From JAVBQG01 sp031549185 (GTDB taxonomy: Bacteria > Synergistota > Synergistia > Synergistales > Synergistaceae), in assembly GCA_031549185.1 (NCBI GenBank), contig JAVBQG010000061.1, positions 1 to 28,339 of the forward strand: a stretch of DNA of 28,339 nt. Reading direction: 5' to 3'. The notes under the pieces were generated by a model that did no database searches, was not told the origin of the DNA, and saw only the letters and a program-made list of their open reading frames with translations. Both the position numbers and the translations under genes were made by a program. Positions within the stretch are counted from its first letter, which is position 1; each line of letters begins with the position of its first letter. Shown here piece after piece: positions 7,225-15,269 of this stretch.

Positions 7225-8013
7225 CTAACGCCTCAGGTTGTTCGCGATTCTCAAAAATTCGTCCGCCGTCGTGATCGTCTTGGAGTTCGCCTCGTACGCG
7301 CGTTGCGCGACGATCATCTCGACCATCTCCTCGACGACCTGCACGTTCGACATTTCCAACGTGTACTGCTCGAGCGTGCCGAAGCCCTCGTCGCCGGGGT
7401 TTCCGATGATCGGGTCGCCGCTCGCGTCGGTCTGGACGAAGAAGTTCTTGCCGACCGCCTTCAGGCCCGGCGTGTTCACGAAGCGCGCCAGCTCGATCTG
7501 CCCGATCTCCTGCGCCTCGTCGTTGCCCGGCGTCTTGATCGTCACGGTGCCGGTGGCGCTGACGGAGAAATCCGTCGCGTCCTCGGGAACCACGATCGGC
7601 GGTTCGATGAGATAGCCGTCGTGCGTCACGACCTGTCCGTTGGCGTCGATCTTCCAGTTGCTGTCGCGCGTGTAGGTGATGGTACCGTCGGGCATCATCA
7701 CCTGATAGAACCCCTCGCCCGCAATGGCGATGTCGGTCGGGTTGTCCGTGACCTGCAGGGGTCCCTGCCCGAACATCCTCGTGGTACCGGCCACTCGCAC
7801 GCCGAGGCCGACCTGGATGCCCGTCGGGATCATCGAATCGGGATCGACCGGCGTGCCGGGCTCGCGGTTGATCTGATAGAGCAGATCCTGAAAATCCGCC
7901 CGTATTTTTTTGAACCCCGACGTATTGACGTTCGCCAAATCGTTGGCGACGACATCAAGGTGCGTCTGCTGTGCGATCATACCGCTTGCGCCGGACCAGA
8001 GTGAACGAAGCAT
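7225..8013 (-). CDS. flgG: Flagellar distal rod protein FlgG
   Basis: FlgG polymerises into the distal rod that passes through the P- and L-rings. The 262-residue product begins MLRSLWSGASGMIAQQ, has the rod-family signature ANDLANVNTSGFK (23-35), and ends with the C-terminal helix VEEMVEMIVAQRAYEANSK, the normal FlgG length and architecture. The ATG at 8013 follows AGGGGGT by seven bases. It sits between flgF and flgA, matching the assembly module order. The protein is exported by the flagellar type III apparatus, so no Sec signal is expected or seen. Confidence 0.97.
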   Translation of the reverse strand: MLRSLWSGASGMIAQQTHLDVVANDLANVNTSGFKKIRADFQDLLYQINREPGTPVDPDSMIPTGIQVGLGVRVAGTTRMFGQGPLQVTDNPTDIAIAGEGFYQVMMPDGTITYTRDSNWKIDANGQVVTHDGYLIEPPIVVPEDATDFSVSATGTVTIKTPGNDEAQEIGQIELARFVNTPGLKAVGKNFFVQTDASGDPIIGNPGDEGFGTLEQYTLEMSNVQVVEEMVEMIVAQRAYEANSKTITTADEFLRIANNLRR

Positions 8014-8078
8014 GAAAACTACCCCCTAATTGATCTCTATATAAACAGTATCGATCTTCGCGATTCGAATCTTTACGG

Positions 8079-8897
8079 CTATGTCGGCTTGCCGACCGAC
8101 GTGTACAGCCTGCCGGAGAGTTCGTCCTGGATCGTCACGGCACGGCCGGCGGCCTCGTAGGCGCGGTTGGCTTCGATCATGCGGACCATCTCGAGGACCA
8201 CTTCGACATTCGCGCGCTCGAGCGCGTTACTTACAAAATTTGGATTTTCGACTTCCTGTGGAGCGCCGGACTGATCCGTCTCGGCGAGAAGAGATTTTCC
8301 GACGTGCCGGAGGTAGGTCGGGTTCTCGAAGTCGACGACCTGCATCTGCCCCGCCAGCTCGCCGTCTGCGAAAATCTGGCCCTGGTCGTTGATGTAATAT
8401 CGCGACGCTTCACCCAACTCGACGCGCCCATCGACCCCGAGGACGAACTCCCCCTCGTGCGTCATGAGCTGCCCGTCCGCGCCTCGTTGGAAATGTCCGG
8501 AGCGAGTGTAGAAGGTGTTGCCGTTACCATCCTCGACGGTGAAGAAACCCTTTCCGTTGATCATGACGTCGAGCGGATTTTCCGTGGTCTGGACGACACC
8601 GGGGTGCGTGCTCATCACCGTCTCGCTCATCACGTTCGCGAGCGGTATCGAGCCGACGGTCGTGCGGCCCCGCACATAGGGGTAGAACTTGCGATCGCCC
8701 AGCTCCTGGTTGAGGGCCTCGTCGACGATCGTGTAGCGTTCCAGGCGATCCATCAGGACCTCGGGGAAGGACTGGTTTACCGCCACGCGCTCCTTGAAGC
8801 CCGCCGTATCGACGTTCGCCAGGTTATTGCCGACTACGTCGAGCATTTTCTCCTGTACGAGCATGGCCGAGGTTGCCGTGTAAATCCCTCTGAACAT
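8079..8897 (-). CDS. flgF: Flagellar rod protein FlgF (FlgG paralogue)
   Basis: This 272-residue protein is a second rod-family member, starting MFRGIYTATSAMLVQEK with the signature GNNLANVDTAGFKERV (23-38). It ends VLEMVRMIEANRAYEAAGR. Position directly after mreB and before flgG fits FlgF, the proximal rod component; Gram-positive genomes often name the equivalent flhO. The start at 8897 was chosen because the rod-family N-terminus begins there and AGGGGG lies seven bases upstream. The open frame extends to 9041, but only into the end of mreB. Exact assignment between FlgF and an extra FlgG rests mainly on gene order. Confidence 0.88.
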   Translation of the reverse strand: MFRGIYTATSAMLVQEKMLDVVGNNLANVDTAGFKERVAVNQSFPEVLMDRLERYTIVDEALNQELGDRKFYPYVRGRTTVGSIPLANVMSETVMSTHPGVVQTTENPLDVMINGKGFFTVEDGNGNTFYTRSGHFQRGADGQLMTHEGEFVLGVDGRVELGEASRYYINDQGQIFADGELAGQMQVVDFENPTYLRHVGKSLLAETDQSGAPQEVENPNFVSNALERANVEVVLEMVRMIEANRAYEAAGRAVTIQDELSGRLYTSVGKPT

Positions 8898-8926
8898 TCC
8901 TTCGCCCCCTGATCGATCGCTTTTTG

Positions 8927-9964
8927 TTAGCGGCGCCGGCCCCCTTTGCGGATGGCCGAGAGCACCGTTCCCGATTCCTTGAGTTTGTCCAGTTCCTGAA
9001 GCGCCTTGCCGGTTCCGAGCGCCACGCACTCCATCGGGCATTCCGCAACGACCGTGTCGATCTCGGTCTGTTCCGTGATGAGCTGGGATAAGCCCCTGAG
9101 CAGAGCCCCTCCACCCGTGAGGATGACTCCCCTGTCAATAATATCGGCTGCCAACTCCGGCGGCGTTAGCTCGAGCACGCTGCGAATTCCACCGATTATC
9201 GAGCCGACCGCCTCTTCGATGGCCTTCGCGACGTCCTTGCTGGTGATCGTGATCTGCTTCGGCAAGCCCTGGATCAGGTCACGGCCGCGGATTTCCATCG
9301 AGAGATCGTCCCCCTCGGGGAAACAGGTTCCGATGCGGACCTTCAAATCCTCGGCCGTCTGCTCGCCGATCGCGAGATTGAACTGCCTTCTTACATATCG
9401 GATGATTGCCTCGTCGAATTTATCTCCGCCGACGCGAAGCGACTCGGCGACCACGATGCCGCCGAGCGAGATGACGGCGACGTCCGTCGTGCCGCCGCCG
9501 ATGTCGACGATCAAGTTGCCGCGCGGCTCCGCGATATCGAGCCCGGCGCCGATCGCGGCCGCCATTGGCTCCTCGATCAGGTACGCCTCTTTCGCGCCGA
9601 CTTCGAGCGCCGCCTCGAGCACCGCGCGCCGCTCGACGTCCGTTGCGCCCGACGGCACACAGATCATCACCCGGTGGCGCATGATTCTCTCGAGACCGAC
9701 CGTCACCTTCTTGATGAAGAGCCGCAGCATGACTTCGGTCATCGTGTAGTCGGCGATGACACCGTCCTTCAGCGGACGGACCGCCGTCACGTTGCCGGGC
9801 GTGCGTCCGAGCATCAGTTTGGCGTCGTCCCCGACGGCGAGGATCTTCCCTGTGTTCTGGTCCATCGCGACCACGGAGGGCTCGCGCAACACGACGCCCT
9901 TATCCTTGATAAAAATCAGAACGGTCGCCGTTCCGAGGTCTATGCCTATATCTTTTCCCCACAC
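8927..9964 (-). CDS. mreB: Rod-shape determining actin homologue MreB/Mbl
   Basis: MreB is a bacterial actin that forms membrane-associated filaments and guides lateral cell-wall synthesis, keeping cells rod shaped. The 345-residue product has the actin phosphate-1 motif GIDLGTATVL (7-16), the phosphate-2 motif DIGGGTTD (154-161) and the adenosine motif LTGGGALLRGL near the C-terminus. The start is taken as GTG at 9964, giving MWGKDIGIDLG, which fits the family N-terminus. An AAAGGG lies about nine bases upstream, while an in-frame extension to 10033 adds only unrelated residues. It is followed by flgF and flgG, a linkage also known for mbl-flhO-flhP in Bacillus. Confidence 0.95.
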   Translation of the reverse strand: MWGKDIGIDLGTATVLIFIKDKGVVLREPSVVAMDQNTGKILAVGDDAKLMLGRTPGNVTAVRPLKDGVIADYTMTEVMLRLFIKKVTVGLERIMRHRVMICVPSGATDVERRAVLEAALEVGAKEAYLIEEPMAAAIGAGLDIAEPRGNLIVDIGGGTTDVAVISLGGIVVAESLRVGGDKFDEAIIRYVRRQFNLAIGEQTAEDLKVRIGTCFPEGDDLSMEIRGRDLIQGLPKQITITSKDVAKAIEEAVGSIIGGIRSVLELTPPELAADIIDRGVILTGGGALLRGLSQLITEQTEIDTVVAECPMECVALGTGKALQELDKLKESGTVLSAIRKGGRRR

Positions 9965-10020
9965 AGGGCAACACCCTTTCGCGTTAAATTGACAGTAATT
10001 CTGTTTCTGCCTATCTTTTA

Positions 10021-10045
10021 TAGGGACGCGCAATGCGCATCCCTA
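10021..10045. repeat. Palindromic stem upstream of mreB
   Basis: TAGGGACGCG (10021-10030) pairs with CGCATCCCTA (10036-10045) around a five-base loop. The single mismatch becomes a G-U pair in a minus-strand transcript. It lies about 57 bases before the mreB start, so it may be a leader hairpin or a copy of a dispersed palindromic repeat. No T-run follows, which argues against a simple terminator for truA. Confidence 0.5.
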
Positions 10046-10102
10046 CAGCATAATGCACAACCCAATTCGACATCGCGACCGACATGCACGGTTGCGTTAG
10101 CC

Positions 10103-10108
10103 ATTATA
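10103..10108 (-). promoter_or_regulatory. Possible -10 box for mreB-flagellar transcript
   Basis: A perfect TATAAT on the minus strand lies about 139 bases upstream of the mreB start, in the largest gap (9965-10180) separating the truA end from mreB. No good -35 hexamer is seen at 16-18 bases, so the call is weak. Confidence 0.25.
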
Positions 10109-10180
10109 AATGATTCAGGGAATTTTTGCGGGAGGAATTTCGGAGATAAAAGGGCGTTCGATCTGCGGATAAAAGCGAAT

Positions 10181-10933
10181 CTACCATTCGATGGGAGAAG
10201 GATACTTCACCTTCCAGAAAAAAAGTCCCGACGGGCTCAATGTCCGCGCGCTCGCGGTCCGATCGAGCGCGCCGGCCAGGAGACCGGAGAGCCACGCCTC
10301 GTCGCGCCGACCCCTGGCGATCTCGAGAAGGTTCCCGACTGCGATGCGGATCATGTTGGTGAGGAAAGCGTTCGCCTCGATTTTGAAGACCACCAGGCGG
10401 CCCCTTTGAAAAAGCCTCGCGCGCATCACGTCGCGGTGCGCGTTCTCCGGGCAGTCCTCCTTGCGGCAGAAGGCGCGAAAGTCGTGACACCCCTCCAGCA
10501 ATCGTGCCGCGGCCGCGGCCCGGCCCCAGTCGTATCGCCCGTGCAGCAGGCAGACGTACGGCTTTATATGAGGATAGCAGGTGCTCGCGTTCCAGATGAA
10601 GTAGCGGTACTCGCGCGAAAACGCGCTCCTGCGCGCGTGAAAGGAGTCGTCGACCGCTGCCGCGCGCATCACGGAGACCCCAGGCGGCAGTTTGGCGCCT
10701 AGCGCCAGTACGAGGCGACGGGGCTCCCACGCCTTGATCAGCGAGAGGCTCGCGACCTGGGCACGCGCATGAACGCCGGCGTCGGTACGCCCAGCGCCGT
10801 CTATGCGAACGCGCTCGCCCAGGTCGGCGAGCGCGTTTTCAAGGGCGTCCTGCACACCCCGGCCGTTCGGCTGCGACTGCCAGCCGCCGAAAGAGCCGCC
10901 GTCGTATGAAATCTCAAGCGCATAGCGGTTCAT
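10181..10933 (-). CDS. truA: tRNA pseudouridine(38-40) synthase TruA
   Basis: TruA isomerises uridines 38, 39 and 40 in the anticodon arm of many tRNAs. The 250-residue product starts MNRYALEISYDGGSFGGWQ and contains the catalytic motif DGAGRTDAGVHA with Asp51. SREYRYFIW and FLTNMIRIAVGNLLEIARG follow, all hallmarks of the family. The ATG at 10933 overlaps the ecfT stop by four bases (ATGA). No purine-rich ribosome site precedes it, so translation probably depends on termination of ecfT. The frame runs upstream to 11074 inside ecfT, but that extension is not TruA-like. It ends the ecfA-ecfA-ecfT-truA string common near rplQ. Confidence 0.95.
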   Translation of the reverse strand: MNRYALEISYDGGSFGGWQSQPNGRGVQDALENALADLGERVRIDGAGRTDAGVHARAQVASLSLIKAWEPRRLVLALGAKLPPGVSVMRAAAVDDSFHARRSAFSREYRYFIWNASTCYPHIKPYVCLLHGRYDWGRAAAAARLLEGCHDFRAFCRKEDCPENAHRDVMRARLFQRGRLVVFKIEANAFLTNMIRIAVGNLLEIARGRRDEAWLSGLLAGALDRTASARTLSPSGLFFWKVKYPSPIEW

Positions 10934-11754
10934 GGCAGGAGGAGAGGGAAAACCCTGCGGCTCATCAAAACGACAAACGCGATGTAGAGCGCGAGCAGAC
11001 AGAGCGCCGCGCTGTCCCTCGCGCTCCAGGCGAGCGGATACATGCGCGAACGTTTCGCGCCCGCCACGTAGCAACGGGCCTCCATCGCGGTCGCAAGGTT
11101 CTCCGCGCGCTGAAAGACGAGCACGAAGAGAGGGATCAGCACGGGGATGAAGCTCCTCGCGCGCTTGATCACGCCGCCGGTTTCGAAGTCGGCCCCGCGC
11201 GATATTTGCGCTTTCAGGATTCGATCGGTCTCCTCGAAGAGCGTGGGGATGAAGCGCAGGGCGATCGTCATCATCATCGCCATCTCAGAGGCCGGAAACC
11301 CGACCTTCGCGAGCGGCGAGAGAAGCCGCTCCAGGCCGTCCGAGAATGCCATCGGGCTCGTCGTCATCATCAACAGGCTGGCGAAGATCACGAGAAAGAA
11401 GAGGCGCATGCCCATGCAGAAGGCAACCGCGATCCCCTCTTGCGTGACGCGGAAAAAGCCGAGACGAAAGATCTCGTGCCCCGGTGTCCAGAAGACGTTC
11501 AACACGGCCGTAATGACCACCAGTACCCAGACGGGGCGGGCCGCCCGCAGGATGATGCGCAGCCTCGTCTTCGTCAGAAGGGAGAACCCGCCGAGAAGCG
11601 CCGCCCACAGGGCGAAGTCGGCCGGAGCGCTCGCCATGAAGAGCCCGGCGAGCAACAAAAAGGTGCCTATGATCTTGCATCGCGGATCGAGTTCGTGAAC
11701 ATAAGAGTCGCCCGGTATGAACTGTCCGAGCGTCATGCTGCTCAAAAAATTCAT
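10930..11754 (-). CDS. ecfT: ECF transporter transmembrane coupling protein EcfT
   Basis: EcfT is the membrane scaffold that links the two ATPases of an energy-coupling factor transporter to an exchangeable substrate-binding S component. The 274-residue product has the N-terminal family feature GDSYVHELDPRCKI (15-28), several hydrophobic segments, and LRFIPTLFEETDRILKAQ (167-183). The two arginine coupling motifs near the C-terminus are SRG (185-187) and ARC (226-228), slightly off the usual ARG form. The ATG at 11754 has AAGGAGG seven bases upstream and overlaps the ecfA2 stop (ATGA). Confidence 0.94.
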   Translation of the reverse strand: MNFLSSMTLGQFIPGDSYVHELDPRCKIIGTFLLLAGLFMASAPADFALWAALLGGFSLLTKTRLRIILRAARPVWVLVVITAVLNVFWTPGHEIFRLGFFRVTQEGIAVAFCMGMRLFFLVIFASLLMMTTSPMAFSDGLERLLSPLAKVGFPASEMAMMMTIALRFIPTLFEETDRILKAQISRGADFETGGVIKRARSFIPVLIPLFVLVFQRAENLATAMEARCYVAGAKRSRMYPLAWSARDSAALCLLALYIAFVVLMSRRVFPLLLP

Positions 11755-12590
11755 CCCCGCACCTCCTTCATGCGTGCGACGATCGTCGGCAGACCGCTCG
11801 TAAGCTTCACGTCGACGCCGCATTCGCGCAATCCGGCGCAAAAACGCACGAGCGGCGGAATCACGAGCCCCTGCACGGGATTGTCGAGAAGATAAGCGGC
11901 GATCTCTTCGGGTGTACCGGACACCACGCGGTGGCCGCGTTCGAGCACCAAAATGCGGCTGCTCTCTTCGAGGGCCGATTGAAGGTCATGCGTGATCTGG
12001 ACGACCCCCAGGCCCGAGTCCCGGATCCTCCCGAGCAACGCGGAGAGTTCGCGAATTCCGGTCGCGTCGAGTCCAGCCGTCGGCTCGTCGAGCACGAGGT
12101 AATCGGGGCGCACAGCGATGACCGACGCCAGCGCCACCCTCCGGCGTTGCCCGCCCGAGAGGGCGAACGGATTGTTGTCGAGGAGCGCGGCGTCCAGCCC
12201 GACTGCGTCGATGGCGTCGGCCACGCAGCGATCGAGGTCGTCGCCCGCGACTCCCCAGTTGCAGGGCGCAAAGGAGATCTCCTCGCGAACGGTCTCGGCG
12301 AAAAACTGCTGCTCCGGGTATTGAAAGACCAACCCGACCTTGCGGCGAACCGCACGGAGATCCTTCGATTTCTCGTGGACGTGAATGCCGTCGACGACCA
12401 CAGAACCGGACTGGGGCAGCAGAAGGGCGTTCATGTGCTGCGCGAGCGTCGATTTCCCGCTTCCGGTGTGCCCGACGATCGCGATCCACTCCCCCCGCTC
12501 CACGGTCACGGAGACGTCCGAGAGGGCTTCGTAGGCGGCGGGCGTGCCGCCGTTGTACGTATAGCTCACGCCTTCGATTGCGATAGACAT
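11751..12590 (-). CDS. ecfA2: ECF transporter ATPase EcfA2
   Basis: This is one of two ABC ATPases that power ECF import. The 279-residue product has Walker A GHTGSGKST (40-48), Q-loop FQYPEQQFF (89-97), signature LSGGQ (144-148), Walker B YLVLDE (164-169) and a C-terminal extension typical of EcfA proteins. The ATG at 12590 is preceded by GGAG five bases away. The same frame stays open upstream to 13298 through ecfA1, but that portion is out of frame with the real ecfA1 product and is an artefact. The first 25 bases overlap the ecfA1 end. Assignment as A2 rather than A1 follows order and partner sequence. Confidence 0.93.
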   Translation of the reverse strand: MSIAIEGVSYTYNGGTPAAYEALSDVSVTVERGEWIAIVGHTGSGKSTLAQHMNALLLPQSGSVVVDGIHVHEKSKDLRAVRRKVGLVFQYPEQQFFAETVREEISFAPCNWGVAGDDLDRCVADAIDAVGLDAALLDNNPFALSGGQRRRVALASVIAVRPDYLVLDEPTAGLDATGIRELSALLGRIRDSGLGVVQITHDLQSALEESSRILVLERGHRVVSGTPEEIAAYLLDNPVQGLVIPPLVRFCAGLRECGVDVKLTSGLPTIVARMKEVRG

Positions 12591-13402
12591 AACGTCTCCA
12601 GCATCTTGTCGACGGTCGGGAGGATGCTGCTGGCGACGAGGTCGTGCGCGCGCAGCTCGCGATAGAGCGCGACCTCGGGCGGCACCTCGAAATCCCATCG
12701 CATATATTCGCCCGCGAAAAAGTCGACGGGCTTTCCATCCCAGACGACGCATCCGCAGTCGATCACGACGATCCGGTTCGCCTGGATCGCCTCCTCCATC
12801 CGATGCGTGATCTGAACGATCGTCAGCCCACGCTCGTTGAGGCCGCCGAGGCAACGCAGAAACGCCTCCCGTCCCTCGGGGTCGAGCATCGAGGTCGATT
12901 CGTCCAGAATCAGCGCTTTCGGCTCGAGCGCGAGCGCCCCGGCAAGCGCGAGGCGCTGCTTCTGCCCCCCGGAGAGCGAGTGGGAGGCCACCTTGCGTTT
13001 GTCCGAGAGCCCCGCAAGGACAAGGGCATCCGCGACGCGACGCTGTATCTCGTTCGGGGGGAGCTCCAGGTTCTCGGGGCCGAAGGCGACGTCCTCCTCG
13101 ACGATCGAAGCAACGATCTGGTCCTCCGGGTTTTGAAAGACCAATGCGACGCTCGCGCGGATCTCCTCGAGGCGCGAAGCGTCGTTCGTGTCGTGACCGA
13201 GAACAAGACAAACGCCCTGCGTCGGTAGCAGCAGGGCGTTGCAAAGTTTTGCCAATGTGGACTTTCCTGAACCATTCGCCCCCACCAGGGCCACCCATTC
13301 GCCTTGCGCTATCTCAAGGTCCACTCCTCGCAACGCGGGAGCGGCCGCTCCCGCATAGGAGAACGCAACTCCCCGCAAGGAGAATATGGGGGTTTGCGTC
13401 AT
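12566..13402 (-). CDS. ecfA1: ECF transporter ATPase EcfA1
   Basis: The first ATPase of the ECF module is 278 residues long. It has Walker A GANGSGKST (41-49), Q-loop FQNPEDQI (89-96), signature LSGGQ (143-147), Walker B LILDE (164-168) followed by STSMLDPEG, and a switch histidine in QITHR. The 'TSMLD' form after Walker B is characteristic of EcfA1. It begins four bases after the rplQ stop (in transcript order), so the ECF genes probably ride on the ribosomal transcript. No S component is in the window, consistent with a group II module shared by unlinked substrate binders. Confidence 0.93.
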   Translation of the reverse strand: MTQTPIFSLRGVAFSYAGAAAPALRGVDLEIAQGEWVALVGANGSGKSTLAKLCNALLLPTQGVCLVLGHDTNDASRLEEIRASVALVFQNPEDQIVASIVEEDVAFGPENLELPPNEIQRRVADALVLAGLSDKRKVASHSLSGGQKQRLALAGALALEPKALILDESTSMLDPEGREAFLRCLGGLNERGLTIVQITHRMEEAIQANRIVVIDCGCVVWDGKPVDFFAGEYMRWDFEVPPEVALYRELRAHDLVASSILPTVDKMLETLCLSQSKA

Positions 13403-13406
13403 CGCG

Positions 13407-13760
13407 CTAGTCTACAAGTTCGATAACGGCCATCGGAGACGCGTCTCCGACTCTGTTTCCCAGTTTGACGATGCGCGTGTAGCCGCCGTTGCGGCTCGCG
13501 TAGCGCGGCGCAAGACTGTCGAAAAGGGTATTCACGGCGGTCTTGTGAGGCATACGGGAGATCACCAGCCGGCGATCGGCAACCGTGCCTGATTTTGCCT
13601 TTGTGATCAGTTTTTCAGCCACACGGCGCAGCTCTTTCGCTCTGGTAACCGTCGTTACAATGCTTCCCTCGACAAACAGGCTTGCCGCGAGATTGCCAAG
13701 CATCGCGCGCCTGTGAGAGCCGTAGCGCCCAAGGCGCCTAAGGTTCATACGATGTCTCAT
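13407..13760 (-). CDS. rplQ: 50S ribosomal protein L17
   Basis: L17 is a large-subunit protein near the exit tunnel. The 117-residue product starts MRHRMNLRRLGRYGSHRRAM and continues NLAASLFVEGSIVTTVTRAK, an unmistakable L17 N-terminus. It ends IELVD after a GGYTRIVKLGNRVGDASPMA segment, the short bacterial form. AGGAGGG lies about nine bases before the ATG. It follows rpoA, its usual partner in the alpha operon, and leads straight into ecfA1. Confidence 0.98.
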   Translation of the reverse strand: MRHRMNLRRLGRYGSHRRAMLGNLAASLFVEGSIVTTVTRAKELRRVAEKLITKAKSGTVADRRLVISRMPHKTAVNTLFDSLAPRYASRNGGYTRIVKLGNRVGDASPMAVIELVD

Positions 13761-13785
13761 CCGAGTCTGCCCTCCTTGTTAACAA

Positions 13786-14814
13786 TTATTTGTAAAAACG
13801 ATCTTCCTCCGGCTCGTCTTCCACCTCGCCGGAGAGCGTCAGGTCGAATTTCGTCAATTTCTCCTCGATCTCGCGCAACGAAATTTTTCCAAGGTTGCGG
13901 ATCTTAAGGAGATCCCCGCGCGAACGGGAGACCAATTCGCCAATATAGTGGACACCGCCTCTCATCAGGCAGTTTTCGCTGCGGACGGAGAGCTCCAGGT
14001 CGCGCACGGGGCGCGCATAGGCCGGGTTGTCTCCCAGCTTCAGAAAATTCTTCGATCCACCGTCCACAAGCCCCTTGTCGACGCTCTTCGTGTTATCCTG
14101 CCCCTTCAGCTCGGCGATCAACTCCGGATCGTCGGGCGACAGCGCCAGCGCGATCGAAAGGAAATAATCCTTCAGGATCGCGGAAGCCTGTCGTACCGCC
14201 TCTTCCGGCGTCACCACGCCGTTGGTCCAGATCTCGAGCAGGAGGCGGTCGTAGTCGGTCCTCTGACCCAGACGCTTGTCGTGCACTTCGTACTTCACGC
14301 GTTTCGCGGGCGAGAAGATCGCGTCGACAAGCAAGGCGTCGACCGGGAGATATACGGGGCGCGGGCGATCCAGCGACGCGTATCCCGTACCCGACTCCAC
14401 GTAGAAGTCCATGGACAGTCGCGCCCCTGCCTCGAGATGGCAGATCAGCGCGTCTGGATCGGGAAATTCGATCTCGCTGTCCAGTTGGATATCAGACGCC
14501 GTCACGACCTTGGGTCCTTCGACCTCGAGGTGTAGAATCCTGAACTCGGAGGAGAACGAACGCACAGGAATATGCTTGATATTCATGAGCAGCTCGATCA
14601 TATCCTCTTTTACGCCCGGGACTGTCGTAAACTCGTGCAGCACGCCATCGACGCGCACTGCGGTAATCGCGGCACCCGATATCGACGACAGCAGGACGCG
14701 GCGAAGCGAATTCCCCAGCGTGACACCGTATCCCCGCTCAAGGGGTTCTATGGCTATCCGGCCATACGAAGAGGTACTCTCCTCTACTATGATTTCATAG
14801 CGGGCATGTTCCAA
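13786..14814 (-). CDS. rpoA: RNA polymerase subunit alpha
   Basis: Alpha dimerises to nucleate RNA polymerase assembly, and its C-terminal domain contacts UP elements and activators. The N-terminal domain shows IEPLERGYGVTLGNSLRRVLLSS near residue 22. The C-terminal domain has LELSVRSENCL, with the DNA-binding Arg-Asn-Cys-Leu set, and NLGKISLREIEEKL. The chosen start is a TTG at 14814 (342 residues), because AAAGGTGG sits seven or eight bases upstream; a TTG at 14832 overlaps that site. No ATG fits the family N-terminus. It follows rpsK directly, since rpsD is missing here. Confidence 0.97.
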   Translation of the reverse strand: MEHARYEIIVEESTSSYGRIAIEPLERGYGVTLGNSLRRVLLSSISGAAITAVRVDGVLHEFTTVPGVKEDMIELLMNIKHIPVRSFSSEFRILHLEVEGPKVVTASDIQLDSEIEFPDPDALICHLEAGARLSMDFYVESGTGYASLDRPRPVYLPVDALLVDAIFSPAKRVKYEVHDKRLGQRTDYDRLLLEIWTNGVVTPEEAVRQASAILKDYFLSIALALSPDDPELIAELKGQDNTKSVDKGLVDGGSKNFLKLGDNPAYARPVRDLELSVRSENCLMRGGVHYIGELVSRSRGDLLKIRNLGKISLREIEEKLTKFDLTLSGEVEDEPEEDRFYK

Positions 14815-14842
14815 AGTTCCCCCACCTTTCAATTAAACACAG

Positions 14843-15235
14843 TTATACGCGGCGCCTCTTCGGAGGGCGGCACCCGTTATGAGGAATGGGCGTCGCATCC
14901 TGAATGACGTTGACCTGCAGACCCGCCGCCTGCAGTGAGCGGATCGCGGATTCGCGACCGGGGCCGGGGCCCCTGACGATGACATCGATTTCGACGACTC
15001 CGTGATCCTGGGCCACCTTCGCGGCCTGAGCGGCAGACATCTGAGCCGCGTAGGGGGTGGATTTTCTGGTTCCCTTGAAACCGACGTTCCCACCCGACGC
15101 CCATGACAGAGCGTTTCCCTGCTTGTCGGTAAGCGTCACGATCGTGTTGTTGAAGGTCGAGTATATATGGGCGACGCCATAACTGACGTGCTTTTTCTCT
15201 TTTCTCTTGCCCCTGCGTTGTACTCGCTTAGCCAC
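14843..15235 (-). CDS. rpsK: 30S ribosomal protein S11
   Basis: S11 lies on the 30S platform near the E site. The 130-residue product contains HIYSTFNNTIVTLTDKQGNA, WASGGNVGFKGTRKSTPYAA and the C-terminal TPIPHNGCRPPKRRRV, all diagnostic. The start codon is GTG at 15235 with AAAGGGGG seven bases upstream, and the basic N-terminus MAKRVQRRGKRKEKK is normal. It follows rpsM and precedes rpoA, with no rpsD between. Confidence 0.98.
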   Translation of the reverse strand: MAKRVQRRGKRKEKKHVSYGVAHIYSTFNNTIVTLTDKQGNALSWASGGNVGFKGTRKSTPYAAQMSAAQAAKVAQDHGVVEIDVIVRGPGPGRESAIRSLQAAGLQVNVIQDATPIPHNGCRPPKRRRV

Positions 15236-15269
15236 CTGATTTCCCCCTTTGTCCTATATCGTCTCTGTG

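Noticed and set aside
11751..13298. A 515-codon open frame suggesting a fused double ATPase
   Set aside because: Only the second half is an ABC ATPase. The first half is a wrong-frame reading of ecfA1, whose true product is in another frame.
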